Shown here: positions 15,398 to 22,909 of the stretch, in pieces
Position numbering within the stretch: position 1 is the first letter of the stretch
How the letters are laid out: every line of letters begins with the position of its first letter
Source: Candidatus Kaiserbacteria bacterium
GTDB taxonomy: Bacteria > Patescibacteriota > Minisyncoccia > Phycocordibacterales > UBA2100
DNA: 43,141 nucleotides
NCBI GenBank assembly: GCA_016217975.1
Contig: JACRFH010000063.1
Location: forward strand, 1 to 43,141
Direction of reading: 5' to 3'
Made by a program: the position numbers and the translations under genes
Notes under the pieces: generated by a model
The model's database searches: none
Told to the model about the DNA's origin: nothing
The model's input: only the letters and a program-made list of their open reading frames with translations

Positions 15398-15985
15398 AAG
15401 CACCTTATCAATAATTCCGTACTTGTGTGCCTCGTCGGCGCTCATGAAGAAGTCGCGGTCCACGTCGGCGGCGATCTTCTCGAGTTTCTGGCCAGTGTTT
15501 TTGGCAAGAATTTTGTTCAAGCGCTCGCGCAGTTTCAAAATTTGCTTTGCGGTAATTTCGATATCGGTCGCCATACCTTCGGCGCCGCCGGACGGCTGGT
15601 GGATCATGATCTCGGCATTTGGAAGCGCGAATCGTTTCCCTTTTTCTCCGGCAGAGAGAAGCACGGCGCCCATAGATGCCGCCATGCCCACGCACACGGT
15701 GGAGACATTGGGCTGGATGTGATTCATGGTGTCGAGAATCGCAAGTCCTGCCGAGACATGGCCGCCGGGACTATTTATATAGAATGAGATGTCTTTTTTG
15801 GCGTCTTCGCTTGCCAAGAAAAGAAGCTGCGCCACGACGAGATTAGCCACATCACTATCAATCGGTCCGCCGAGGAAAATGATGCGCTCTTTCAAGAGCC
15901 TTGAATAAATGTCATACGCTCGCTCGCCGAGCGATGACTTTTCGATAACCATCGGAACCAACATTTGTGCTTTTGGGGTATTCAT
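15392..15985 (-). CDS. clpP: ATP-dependent Clp protease proteolytic subunit
   Basis: 197 residues. Catalytic Ser in [15 protein letters not shown], His in [11 protein letters not shown] and Asp in [34 protein letters not shown] is the conserved strand region. ClpP forms the tetradecameric chamber that degrades substrates unfolded by ClpX or ClpC. The start at 15985 is chosen because a TTGCAC / TACACT promoter with 18-base spacing lies just upstream; the 16072 start is inside the divergent gene. Confidence 0.97.
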   Translation of the reverse strand: MNTPKAQMLVPMVIEKSSLGERAYDIYSRLLKERIIFLGGPIDSDVANLVVAQLLFLASEDAKKDISFYINSPGGHVSAGLAILDTMNHIQPNVSTVCVGMAASMGAVLLSAGEKGKRFALPNAEIMIHQPSGGAEGMATDIEITAKQILKLRERLNKILAKNTGQKLEKIAADVDRDFFMSADEAHKYGIIDKVLG

Positions 15986-16043
15986 GTCGCATGAGTGTAT
16001 CAGAAAAGAGCCATTATGTGCAAATTTGCGATAAGATACACAT

Positions 16044-16388
16044 ATGATTAATCCGATTTTGCTGCTTTTCATTTCTCAAGCAATCTTTAGCTGCGGAGAT
16101 CTCTTGGCTCGGTATTACATGCATACGTACGGATTCACCGTGAGCAACTTTCTCTCGCCATGGTTTTTCTTCTACTTTTTCCTGCGCACGGTTGCGATGT
16201 TCTTTCAACTATATCTTTTCACACAATTCGAGCTCGGTAGGAACGCGGCACTTTTTGGCGTCGCCTCGATTATGTTCGCGAATATTCTTGGTTTCCTCGT
16301 GCTTGGCGAGATGTTAACGGTCGCCCAATATCTAGGAGTGGCGCTCGCTATCTTGGCTTTCTTAATGTTGGCGCTAATTAAATTATGA
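16044..16388 (+). CDS. Small four-helix membrane protein (EamA/SMR-like)
   Basis: 114 residues with four predicted membrane helices (about 3-20, 38-58, 69-88 and 92-112). The pattern [36 protein letters not shown] is that of the last helices of EamA/SMR-type transporters, at half the length of an EamA protein; a dimer is likely. TAAGAT ends six bases before the ATG (leaderless). The stop overlaps the next start (ATGA). Confidence 0.7.
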   Translation: MINPILLLFISQAIFSCGDLLARYYMHTYGFTVSNFLSPWFFFYFFLRTVAMFFQLYLFTQFELGRNAALFGVASIMFANILGFLVLGEMLTVAQYLGVALAILAFLMLALIKL

Positions 16389-17002
16389 ACAAAAATCGAT
16401 TGGAGGCATTGTCGGACGGAGTGTTTTCGATATTGATGACACTTCTCGTGTTCGAAATATCACTCCCGGCACTCCGCGTGGCGCCCACGAATGCGCTGAT
16501 ACTGGCAGATCTTGCGACGCTCATTCCGCTTTTTGTGAGCTACTTCATTAGCTTCGCGGTTCTCGCGATGTTTTGGATATCGCACAATTTCTTCTATCAC
16601 TCGTTCACGCGCGAAGTGAACCGCACGCTCGTGCTCCTCAACATGGCGTATCTCGCCGCGCTCTCGCTCATTCCATTCTCCGCAAAGCTTCTCGGCGAGT
16701 ACGACTATCTGCAAGTGGCTGTTGTTGCCTATGGCATCAATGTCTTGGTGATTGGAATTTTGGCGGCTACCGTGCTGCACTACGCTATATTTTCGGATGA
16801 GATAGACATTAGCCATGTCTCGCCGCGGCTCCTTACACAGGCACGCATACGCTCGCTCCTTACTCCTACCTCAGCTTTGATTGGCATCTTGGTCTCGATG
16901 GTAAGCGTACATGTCGCGCTTTTCTTTTTCGCGCTCCCGATTATCTTTATGGTGCCGGGCGTGCTTACCGCGACAGAAAAGATGTTTGGATTGGAATTTT
17001 AG
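16385..17002 (+). CDS. TMEM175-family (DUF1211) membrane protein
   Basis: 205 residues, six hydrophobic segments. The N-terminal RLEALSDGVFSILMTLLVFEI matches the family motif RxxxFSDGVFAIxxTLL, with Leu replacing the usual Phe before Ser-Asp-Gly. Family members include bacterial and lysosomal potassium channels, so ion conduction is plausible but not demonstrated. Translationally coupled to the preceding gene by a 4-base overlap; converges on the pseudouridine synthase with a 4-base overlap. Confidence 0.8.
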   Translation: MNKNRLEALSDGVFSILMTLLVFEISLPALRVAPTNALILADLATLIPLFVSYFISFAVLAMFWISHNFFYHSFTREVNRTLVLLNMAYLAALSLIPFSAKLLGEYDYLQVAVVAYGINVLVIGILAATVLHYAIFSDEIDISHVSPRLLTQARIRSLLTPTSALIGILVSMVSVHVALFFFALPIIFMVPGVLTATEKMFGLEF

Positions 17003-17697
17003 AATCCGAGCGACGTTAGAAACGTTGCAAGCTCCGCGCCTTTGAGTTCGCGGTGGCTACCGCTCTTAAGGCTAGCCAGTTCGATGTTTATTATTTTCTT
17101 GCGCTCAAGGTCGTCGACTGCAAGGTCGAGGGCGGCGCACATGCGGCGGATTTGATGTTTCTTACCTTCGACGAGCGCGATCGAGAATCGTTTAGGGCCG
17201 ACAACCCGTATCTTGCACGGCTTGGTAATGTAACCTTCGATATTTATTCCTGGCTTAAGCCGGTTCTTAATATTATTCGGCAACTCTTCGCGCGTCGTCA
17301 CCATATATTCTTTTTCGTGTTCGTAGTCGGGATTCAATAATTTATCGGTGATGCGGCCGTCGTCGGTGAGGATCATGAGTCCATGCGAATCTTTATCGAG
17401 TCGGCCGATAGGGAAGACGCCAACGAGAGGAATCGTCTGCTTGATATCTCGTTCGTGTTCGGCCGGCGAGTGGGTGATGATCCCGCGCGGTTTGTTGTAT
17501 GCGAAGTATCGGTACTTTTTGACGCGGAAAAGCACTTTCACGTCATCAGTTTCCTGCACCTTGCTCCCGAGTACCGCCTTCTTGCCGTTGATCATTACCT
17601 TGCCCGCCTCGATAAGTGTGTCGGCTTCGCGCCGCGTGCACAGATTCTTGTGCGCGAGATATTTGTTGAGCCGCATAGGGAAAATCTCGGGCTTCAT
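16999..17697 (-). CDS. RsuA/RluF-family rRNA pseudouridine synthase
   Basis: 232 residues from the chosen start. S4 RNA-binding domain (MRLNKYLAHKNLCTRREADTLI, near 8-30), then the synthase domain with catalytic Asp in GRLDKDSHGLMILTDDG and KHQIRRMCAAL. The family isomerises a uridine in 16S or 23S rRNA; which site cannot be read here. TATGCT ends seven bases before the ATG at 17697. Starts at 17709 or 17748 are possible, but the latter is three bases from the divergent gene and leaves no promoter. Confidence 0.88.
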   Translation of the reverse strand: MKPEIFPMRLNKYLAHKNLCTRREADTLIEAGKVMINGKKAVLGSKVQETDDVKVLFRVKKYRYFAYNKPRGIITHSPAEHERDIKQTIPLVGVFPIGRLDKDSHGLMILTDDGRITDKLLNPDYEHEKEYMVTTREELPNNIKNRLKPGINIEGYITKPCKIRVVGPKRFSIALVEGKKHQIRRMCAALDLAVDDLERKKIINIELASLKSGSHRELKGAELATFLTSLGF

Positions 17698-17751
17698 GAG
17701 TGAGAGCATACACTGCTTTCCATCTTTTGCGCACCATGAGATACTCATTTT

Positions 17752-18153
17752 ATGAATAGCAAAATCATTGGAGCAGTAATCATTATCGTAATTCTTATTG
17801 GCGGTGGATATTGGTATATGAACATGAAGCCAGCGACTCTTGACGAAAAACAGGTCGCAGCTGGAGGATTTGGCACTTACAGTTACGAATGCGATGAGCA
17901 CGTTACATTCAGTATGACGCCCGCGAGCGACATGAGCTCAGTCACGATCACGCCGACTTCTGGCACCTTCCCGCCTGCCGCGACACTCGCACACAAAGGT
18001 GCAGGGAGCGCCGGTGGCCAGGTATTCGAAAGCAATGGCATCACATTCACCGGCAAGGGTGAGAGTGTCTCGATCGCAAGCGTTGGGTCTGACGCACTGA
18101 ATTGTTCACCGGTTGCAAATCAGGACGTTGCTCCGTTCAACTTCGGCGACTAA
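17752..18153 (+). CDS. Membrane-anchored MliC-like protein (putative C-type lysozyme inhibitor)
   Basis: 133 residues. An N-terminal anchor (about 5-24) precedes a domain with YSYECDEHVTFSM, GQVFESNGITFTGKGESVSI and a second Cys (DALNCSPV). The conserved Cys pair and the order of strands resemble MliC (membrane-bound lysozyme inhibitor of C-type lysozyme), though the Trp-rich segment of the classic motif is replaced. GATACT ends six bases before the ATG. If correct, it would protect an episymbiont from host lysozyme (inference). Confidence 0.55.
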   Translation: MNSKIIGAVIIIVILIGGGYWYMNMKPATLDEKQVAAGGFGTYSYECDEHVTFSMTPASDMSSVTITPTSGTFPPAATLAHKGAGSAGGQVFESNGITFTGKGESVSIASVGSDALNCSPVANQDVAPFNFGD

Positions 18154-18205
18154 TCGGGGTTTCCTGCAAATAGATTGCGGTCACCATGGCATGTAAGATG
18201 ACTGG

Positions 18206-18354
18206 TATGTACGATTGTAATTAACCCCGCCTACGCCGGGTTAGTTACAATACCGCAGGGTTTGTATGTCGTCGTCAAGAAAAAGGCGGCACGGGAAGGG
18301 ATCAAAACACAGCGCTTTATCCGCCTCGCTCTAGAGCGCGCGGTTTCTCAATAA
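18206..18354 (+). pseudogene. Decayed BrnTA module (promoter scrap plus 3' end of antitoxin)
   Basis: 18260-18354 matches the last 95 bases of the intact antitoxin gene (19868-19962) with seven differences by hand count, ending in a stop at the same position. The 14 bases TATGTACGATTGTA near 18206-18219 also match the promoter of the intact brnT (from 19379). The toxin and the front of the antitoxin are missing, so this looks like an internally deleted second copy. Confidence 0.8.
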
Positions 18355-18363
18355 ATTGATTGC

Positions 18364-18391
18364 TTGACGACTGCGATGATTTCGCTATATT
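18364..18391 (+). promoter_or_regulatory. Promoter of the T-box-like leader
   Basis: TTGACG at 18364-18369 and TATATT at 18386-18391 with a 16-base spacer; transcription would start near 18398. Confidence 0.6.
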
Positions 18392-18397
18392 GGCAGT

Positions 18398-18654
18398 AGG
18401 AATGTTCCAAAGCGATGAGGGAGAATAGTACCCTGAGAGAAATCGAATGGGGAACCGACTCCGGAGCTGCACCCGATGAGGAGTGACGGAAGCCCAACCG
18501 TAAAACAGGGACGCTGTGTCGGCCAAAAGCCAGAGCAGCTAGAAAGACTTCTGTAGCGATACGGGAGTAAAGCAAGGTGGTACACGAAATCGGAGAGGTC
18601 TCGTCCTTGCAAAGTCCAGCGATGGTCTTTGTAGCGACGAGGCTTTTGTCGTTT
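18398..18654 (+). ncRNA. T-box-like tRNA-sensing leader
   Basis: Features in T-box order: GATGAGGGAGAATAGTACCCT (AGTA bulge of stem I) near 18415; GGGGAACCGACTCCGGAGCTG (specifier-loop region) near 18453; and the T-box AAGGTGGTACACG at 18574-18586 with TGGT at 18578-18581. GCAAGG (18572-18577) can pair with CCTTGC (18605-18610). A competing terminator pairs CTCGTC and GCAAAG (18600-18605, 18609-18614) with CTTTGT and GACGAG (18627-18632, 18636-18641), followed by GCTTTTGTCGTTT. By alignment on TCCGGAG the specifier would be GAC, but I am not sure. Stem I looks shortened. Such leaders normally precede synthetase or amino-acid genes; here a 66-residue ORF follows. Confidence 0.65.
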
Positions 18655-18675
18655 GTAGCTAGAAGGAGAGCTGAC

Positions 18676-18876
18676 ATGACGCAAGACTCATACAAAGGTC
18701 TTTCGATTGTAAAAGGGCGATTTCTCGTTGACGGAGAAGTTGTCTCGTTTGAGAAGTTCTGCAATGAGCTGATCCAACGACAATCGGAATTTCCTTTAGG
18801 CGACGCCAAGTACGATCGCCTGCCCGAGGTCATTAAACTCGAGGCAAGACAGAGTCAGGAATGGCTGCTCTTCTGA
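18676..18876 (+). CDS. 66-residue protein of unknown function behind the T-box-like leader
   Basis: Start chosen because a strong Shine-Dalgarno (AAGGAG, 18663-18668) lies seven bases upstream, a rarity in this window of leaderless genes; the longer frame from 18577 starts inside the leader RNA. The product has a mixed charged sequence (SIVKGRFLVDGEVVSFEKFC, then NELIQRQSEFPLGDAKYDRL), no membrane segment and one Cys. I do not recognise it. It is followed at once by a strong hairpin, so it is a single-gene transcription unit. Confidence 0.65.
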   Translation: MTQDSYKGLSIVKGRFLVDGEVVSFEKFCNELIQRQSEFPLGDAKYDRLPEVIKLEARQSQEWLLF

Positions 18877-18893
18877 CCCAACGGCAGAAGCTC

Positions 18894-18925
18894 GTCCGGG
18901 GCAACGCATCTTCGTTGCCCCGGAC
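18894..18925 (+). terminator. Strong hairpin after the 66-residue ORF
   Basis: GTCCGGGGCAACG (18894-18906) pairs perfectly with CGTTGCCCCGGAC (18913-18925) around CATCTT. There is no U-run directly after it, so it may act as an mRNA 3' end stabiliser rather than an intrinsic terminator. Confidence 0.65.
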
Positions 18926-18966
18926 AGAGATTTGCTGCGCTTTATTAAAAGGTAATAATCGTATAT

Positions 18967-19296
18967 ATGGCAACAATTGAAGATTTCGAGAAGATAGATA
19001 TCAGAGTGGGGAAGATAATTGCAGTAGAGGATTTTCCTGAAGCGAAAAAGCCAGCGTACAAGCTCAAGATCGATTTTGGCGAATTCGGGACCAAGGCGTC
19101 GAGCGCACGCATCGTCGATCTGTATTCAAAAGAAGATCTGATAGGAAAGTTGGTTGTTTGTGTAACGAATTTCCCGCCGCGCAAGATCGGTCCGTTCGTC
19201 TCCGAGGTCTTGACCTGCGGCTTCTACCGACCAGACGGCTCGGTCGTTCTCGCCGTTCCCGACAAAGATGCGCCTCTCGGAGCCAAGCTCGGATAG
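18967..19296 (+). CDS. CsaA-like tRNA-binding-domain protein
   Basis: 109 residues forming a single EMAP/tRNA-binding OB fold: FEKIDIRVGKIIAVEDFPEA, then KPAYKLKIDFGEFG, VCVTNFPPRKIGPFVSEVL and the C-terminal PDKDAPLGAKLG. Stand-alone proteins of this fold (CsaA, or the C-terminal domain of MetRS) bind tRNA or act as export-related chaperones. An AATAAT lies seven bases before the ATG. Confidence 0.88.
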   Translation: MATIEDFEKIDIRVGKIIAVEDFPEAKKPAYKLKIDFGEFGTKASSARIVDLYSKEDLIGKLVVCVTNFPPRKIGPFVSEVLTCGFYRPDGSVVLAVPDKDAPLGAKLG

Positions 19297-19312
19297 GTTT
19301 CACAAGCTGCTA

Positions 19313-19406
19313 TCATAGCGGCATGTGCTTTTCTGCTCCAGCAAGTTTTGCGGCGGGTGCGGGCGATGTGGATAATTGTATGTACGATTGTATATACATA
19401 TGGTAG
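19313..19406 (+). pseudogene. Truncated 5' duplicate of the DUF6629 gene
   Basis: TATCAT, six bases, then ATG at 19323 and 13 codons (MCFSAPASFAAGA) repeat the promoter and start of the gene at 20008, with synonymous changes. The reading then runs into unrelated sequence and stops at 19406 after 27 codons. The promoter is intact, so a short peptide may still be made. The duplicate and the full gene flank the brnTA module. Confidence 0.8.
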
Positions 19407-19708
19407 AATGGGCCTTGAAGGGAGAAGGGCACGCTTTTGATTGGGATAAAGCCAATGCAAAGAAGTGCCAGAAACACGGCATCTCTATTGCCGAGATAGA
19501 ATCTCTCTTCGCAAGCGTATCGATCGTTTATCCTGATCTTAAACATTCGGATGCCGAAGCGCGATATTCCGCAATTGGGCGGACCAGCACGGGAAGAGGG
19601 GCCTTCGTTGTGTTTACTTTTCGGGAGCGAGATGGCATGCGACTTATTCGTCCTATAAGTGCAAGATACATGCACAAAGAGGAAATTAATTATTACGAAT
19701 CATTATGA
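19400..19708 (+). CDS. brnT: BrnT-type toxin
   Basis: 102 residues. FDWDKANAKKCQKHGISIAEI, RYSAIGRTSTGRGAFVVFTF and IRPISARYMHKEEINYYE are the BrnT pattern (RelE-like ribonuclease fold). The promoter region holds TATGTA and TACATA in inverted order around the -10, a plausible BrnA operator. The stop overlaps the antitoxin start (ATGA). The earlier TTG at 19376 is upstream of the likely -10 and is rejected. Confidence 0.88.
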   Translation: MVEWALKGEGHAFDWDKANAKKCQKHGISIAEIESLFASVSIVYPDLKHSDAEARYSAIGRTSTGRGAFVVFTFRERDGMRLIRPISARYMHKEEINYYESL

Positions 19709-19962
19709 AAAAGAAACTCAAGAAATTCCCAATATTCACATCTGATAAACAAGCGGAAGATTTTGTTGCGCATTCAGACCTAACTCAATATGATCTTTCG
19801 GGTTTTAAGAAAGTCCACTTTGAATTCGAACCGAAGTCTCTTGCGGTGAGCGTCCGACTACCGGAGAGTTTGTACGTCGTCGTCAAGAAAAAGGCGGCAC
19901 GGGAAGGGATCAAAACACAGCGTTTTATCCGCCTGGCTCTTGAGCGAGCAGTTTCTCAATAG
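19705..19962 (+). CDS. brnA: BrnA-type antitoxin
   Basis: 85 residues. The N-terminal toxin-binding part (FTSDKQAEDFVAHSDLTQYD) precedes a ribbon-helix-helix domain (SLAVSVRLPESLYVVVKKKA, then GIKTQRFIRLALERAV). BrnA neutralises BrnT and represses the operon. The last 95 bases are also present as a decayed copy at 18260-18354. Confidence 0.88.
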   Translation: MKKKLKKFPIFTSDKQAEDFVAHSDLTQYDLSGFKKVHFEFEPKSLAVSVRLPESLYVVVKKKAAREGIKTQRFIRLALERAVSQ

Positions 19963-20007
19963 ACTGTTTCACATGGGAGATGTTTCCGCGCCTGCTATCA
20001 TGCAGAC

Positions 20008-20655
20008 ATGTGCTTCTCGGCTCCGGCGAGTTTTGCGGCGGGTGCGACACTCGGTGTTTTGGGAGTTGTGACGATCTCGAAAGCGAGGACAACGAAAGAA
20101 ATTCCTCTGGCAAGCATTCCGCTTCTCTTGGGGCTCCAGCAAGCGACGGAAGGCATCGTGTGGATCTCTTTTGGTGCACCGCTTCTCAATTCGGCCGCCA
20201 CTTTTATATATTCGTTATTCGCGTACGTGCTCTGGCCGATCTATGTGCCTCTCGCGATATTTCTCATCGAACCAGATCCGGTGCGCAAATCTGCGCTCCG
20301 GCTCTGCGCGTTCATCGGTGGATTCTTGAGTCTGTATCTTTTGTACTTCGGTGTCACCGAGCCTGTCTCGTCCGAGATCGTTGGCCAAAGCATCGCGTAT
20401 CACTCGGCGACACTCTATCCGATCGCTTCGATTCTGATCTATCTTGTCGCCGTGTGTGGGAGTTGTTTCCTTTCGAGTCATCGTATGATTCAGATTCTCG
20501 GCCTCACACTTTTCATCGCCTTCGGTATCTCCTACTGGTTCTACACGCAGACGTTCTTTTCGGTCTGGTGCTTCTTCGCCGCGCTCTTGAGCGTCACCAT
20601 CTATTTCCACCTTGCGCACACCCGAACTACTTCTGTTTCTCAAGTTACGTTATGA
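20008..20655 (+). CDS. DUF6629-like multi-pass membrane protein
   Basis: 215 residues with about six or seven membrane helices. The invariant N-terminal MCFSAPASFAAGATLGVLG and the segment LLLGLQQATEGIVW match the DUF6629 family, which has no assigned function. TATCAT ends six bases before the ATG (leaderless). Its promoter and first 13 codons are duplicated at 19313-19361, on the other side of brnTA. Confidence 0.75.
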   Translation: MCFSAPASFAAGATLGVLGVVTISKARTTKEIPLASIPLLLGLQQATEGIVWISFGAPLLNSAATFIYSLFAYVLWPIYVPLAIFLIEPDPVRKSALRLCAFIGGFLSLYLLYFGVTEPVSSEIVGQSIAYHSATLYPIASILIYLVAVCGSCFLSSHRMIQILGLTLFIAFGISYWFYTQTFFSVWCFFAALLSVTIYFHLAHTRTTSVSQVTL

Positions 20656-20723
20656 CAACTTCATTGTCTCTAAAACCAGAATTAACGCATGAAAATAAGG
20701 CAGAAATATGGTAAAATGCAAGT

Positions 20724-20957
20724 ATGAAAACGCTCCAGAAAGTCGCTTTGTTTTGGGACGTGGATAGAGAAAAGCTCGATCCAAATCAGAGTGCTGATTT
20801 TATTATTAAGCGCATTTTGGCATACGGGGACGTTGATGACGTGAAATTCGCGCTTACTACCTATGGCGCAGCGCGCATGTACGACGTCCTTTCGCGTACC
20901 CGCGATCTCGACAAGAAAAGCAGAAATTTCTGGAACCAGTATTTCGCGCATGCATAA
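20724..20957 (+). CDS. DUF6922-like antitoxin of an AbiE-type TA module
   Basis: 77 residues. VALFWDVDREKLDPNQSADFIIKRIL, YGDVDDVKFALTTYG and SRNFWNQYF resemble the small partner (DUF6922) found before AbiEii nucleotidyltransferases. TAAAAT ends six bases before the ATG. The following gene starts within its last codons (8-base overlap), as in TA operons. Confidence 0.75.
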   Translation: MKTLQKVALFWDVDREKLDPNQSADFIIKRILAYGDVDDVKFALTTYGAARMYDVLSRTRDLDKKSRNFWNQYFAHA

Positions 20958-21573
20958 GGAGACACTTGCACAAGAGACAGCGAAGCTTTTTGCCCGACTC
21001 GGGAAAGATGGCAATCTTCGGAAAGATGGCTTTTATCTTGCAGGCGGAACTGCGCTTGCGCTCCACCTCGGACATAGGCAATCCATCGATCTCGATTTCT
21101 TCACCAAAGAGCGCGACCTGCCGAAATATCTTCTCGAATATCTGGAGAGCGTTGGAAAATTCAAGGTTGTTCAGCAGGAAGACAGGACGCTTCATGCGAT
21201 ATTAAACGGCGTGAGAATCAGTTTTATCTCGTTTCCATATCCGCTACTTTATCCTTTGCTGGAAATGGAAGGGGTTATGCTTGCCGACGAACGTGACATT
21301 GCGACGATGAAAATCTCTGCAATATCAGGAAGAGGTGCCAAGAAAGATTTTATCGATCTATATGTGCTTTTGCAGAAATATTCTCTTGAGGATATTCTCG
21401 CCGATTTCGAGCGGAAGTTTGCGGGGCGGGAGTATAGTAGATTGCATATTCTGAAGAGCATCAGCTATTTTGATGATGCGAATGCGGAAGATGAGCCGGT
21501 GATGCTTGCTCGTTATTCGTGGGCAGACGTCAAGAATAAACTAACGAGCGAAGCAAAAAGACTCGCGGAGTGA
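20950..21573 (+). CDS. AbiEii/AbiGii-type nucleotidyltransferase toxin
   Basis: 207 residues. The nucleotidyltransferase core is clear: FYLAGGTALALHLGHRQSIDLDFF contains the GG...DLDFF metal motif, followed by ISFISFPYPLLYP, LADERDIATMKISAISGRGAKKDFIDLY and the helical C-terminal part. AbiE systems are type IV toxin-antitoxin modules that abort phage infection. The ATG at 20950 overlaps the antitoxin stop; the longer frame from 20863 overlaps the antitoxin gene and is rejected. Confidence 0.85.
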   Translation: MHKETLAQETAKLFARLGKDGNLRKDGFYLAGGTALALHLGHRQSIDLDFFTKERDLPKYLLEYLESVGKFKVVQQEDRTLHAILNGVRISFISFPYPLLYPLLEMEGVMLADERDIATMKISAISGRGAKKDFIDLYVLLQKYSLEDILADFERKFAGREYSRLHILKSISYFDDANAEDEPVMLARYSWADVKNKLTSEAKRLAE

Positions 21574-21582
21574 CCGCTTGTT

Positions 21583-22665
21583 TCACGCCTGCTTCTGTTT
21601 CTCAAGCCATGCGATGACGGATTCGTTCTTAAGCGCGTGCGAGATGTGGGCGCGGAGCGCCGCGGTGTCGGTTTTGGGGTAGTGTTTCTTCGCGCGATCA
21701 AGTTCGTGCGTCAGCTTCTCGTGATCTGCTTCGAGCTTTTCGGTGCGTGCGATTTCAGAGAGGACGAGTCGTACTTTGGCGCGCTCGTCGGCCTGTTTAT
21801 CCCACTCTTTGCGAAGATCCTCGCGCGTTTTCTTTAGAGATCCCAGATATTTCTCAAGTGTCGTCCCCATGCGCTCCAAGTCTCCGGCCATTCTAGCTTC
21901 CATGTCGTCGAGCTCGTATTCTTTGAGGACGATCGGATATTTGATCGTCGAGCCCTTCACGAGTTCGTCGAGAAGTATCGCGCGACGCTTTTCTTCTTCG
22001 CGCAATTCTTTTTCACGCTTGATGTTATTCCGGACGCTGTGTGAGAATTTCTCGAGCGATTCATAGCCGAGCGATTTCACGAACTCTTCGTCGAGCTCGG
22101 GAAGATCTTTGTCTTTAAGTTTCTTTGCTTCCTCCGCTGCCTCCTCCGGCTTCTTGCCAGCTTCCATGTGCGAGATGCGTGCTCTCTCGCGCCGCAGATG
22201 CTTCAAGGTCTCGGCATGCTCCTCTTCCGACACCTCTGCCTCTACCTTCTTGGCGTTACTCTCTGCGGCAATTTTTTGATAGTCAGGTAGTTTCACTTCT
22301 GGCGCCATCGGCGCGCGTGCGGAAAATTTGAGTGGCTGACCAGCGACTGGCGGCTCAACAGCAACGCGCGGAGAGTCCACGATGTTCACTTTTTCTTTCG
22401 CAAGTAATTCCGGAAGCACGTGCTTCACCGCATGCTCTGCCGCGTGTTCGAGTATCGATTGCTCGCCGTATTTTTGGATCACAATCGCTTCGGGTGCTTT
22501 CCCGGGCCTGAATCCATCAATCTTTGCTTCTGATTTTATTTCTTTGAGGGCCTCGGCGCGGAATTTCTCCAGCTCATCTGCAGGAATTTCTGCGCGCACT
22601 TCAAGCTCCCACCTCTCTTCGTCGCGCGTGACTTGTAAGTTTGTAACGTGATGTGCGTGAGACAT
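21583..22665 (-). CDS. tig: Trigger factor lacking the PPIase domain
   Basis: 360 residues, against about 430-480 for the usual protein. The N-terminal ribosome-binding domain has the signature IDGFRPGKAP (near 49-58), and the C-terminal helical chaperone domain is recognisable (KYPIVLKEYELDDMEARM and later arms). The FKBP-like PPIase domain is replaced by a short charged linker (about 145-195). Trigger factor binds nascent chains at the ribosomal exit. TATATT ends six bases before the ATG on the minus strand (leaderless). Confidence 0.88.
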   Translation of the reverse strand: MSHAHHVTNLQVTRDEERWELEVRAEIPADELEKFRAEALKEIKSEAKIDGFRPGKAPEAIVIQKYGEQSILEHAAEHAVKHVLPELLAKEKVNIVDSPRVAVEPPVAGQPLKFSARAPMAPEVKLPDYQKIAAESNAKKVEAEVSEEEHAETLKHLRRERARISHMEAGKKPEEAAEEAKKLKDKDLPELDEEFVKSLGYESLEKFSHSVRNNIKREKELREEEKRRAILLDELVKGSTIKYPIVLKEYELDDMEARMAGDLERMGTTLEKYLGSLKKTREDLRKEWDKQADERAKVRLVLSEIARTEKLEADHEKLTHELDRAKKHYPKTDTAALRAHISHALKNESVIAWLEKQKQA

Positions 22666-22696
22666 CGAACGAATATATCAGAAAAACAGATCAAAG

Positions 22697-22909
22697 CTAC
22701 GGGAGCGTCGTCGACGCAAAACCCTGGATCTCAATCGTGTTGCCGGTGTCGGCCGGAATGTAGGCCGGAGGGTTTTGATTTTGCCGGTTCAATCGCTCGC
22801 CCCAAAAATAGAGCGCGCCGACTCCCATGAGAAGAAGAATGATGATGATGCCGATCGTCGGACCCATCGGAGTCTTTTGCTGCGGGGGAGTGACAATCGG
22901 TGGAGGCAT
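22697..22909 (-). CDS. Small single-pass membrane protein
   Basis: 70 residues: a Pro-rich N-terminus, one membrane helix (GPTIGIIIILLLMGVGALYF, near 16-35), then a short polar tail. No family recognised. Its start codon lies at the end of a 143-bp inverted-repeat structure (22907-23048), whose 3' arm includes the ATG. Confidence 0.6.
   Translation of the reverse strand: MPPPIVTPPQQKTPMGPTIGIIIILLLMGVGALYFWGERLNRQNQNPPAYIPADTGNTIEIQGFASTTLP

Noticed and set aside
18577-18675. Upstream start for the 66-residue ORF
   Set aside because: The region overlaps the T-box and terminator helices and lacks a ribosome site; the start at 18676 has a strong one.
19367-19375. Perfect DnaA box (TGTGGATAA) upstream of brnT
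   Set aside because: A single isolated match without a cluster or AT-rich unwinding region; chance occurrence is likely. Similar partial matches at 23832 and 40516 were also dropped.
19980-20714. 244-codon frame overlapping the DUF6629 gene
   Set aside because: The alternative frame has a clear family start (MCFSAPASF), membrane helices and a leaderless promoter; this frame has none.
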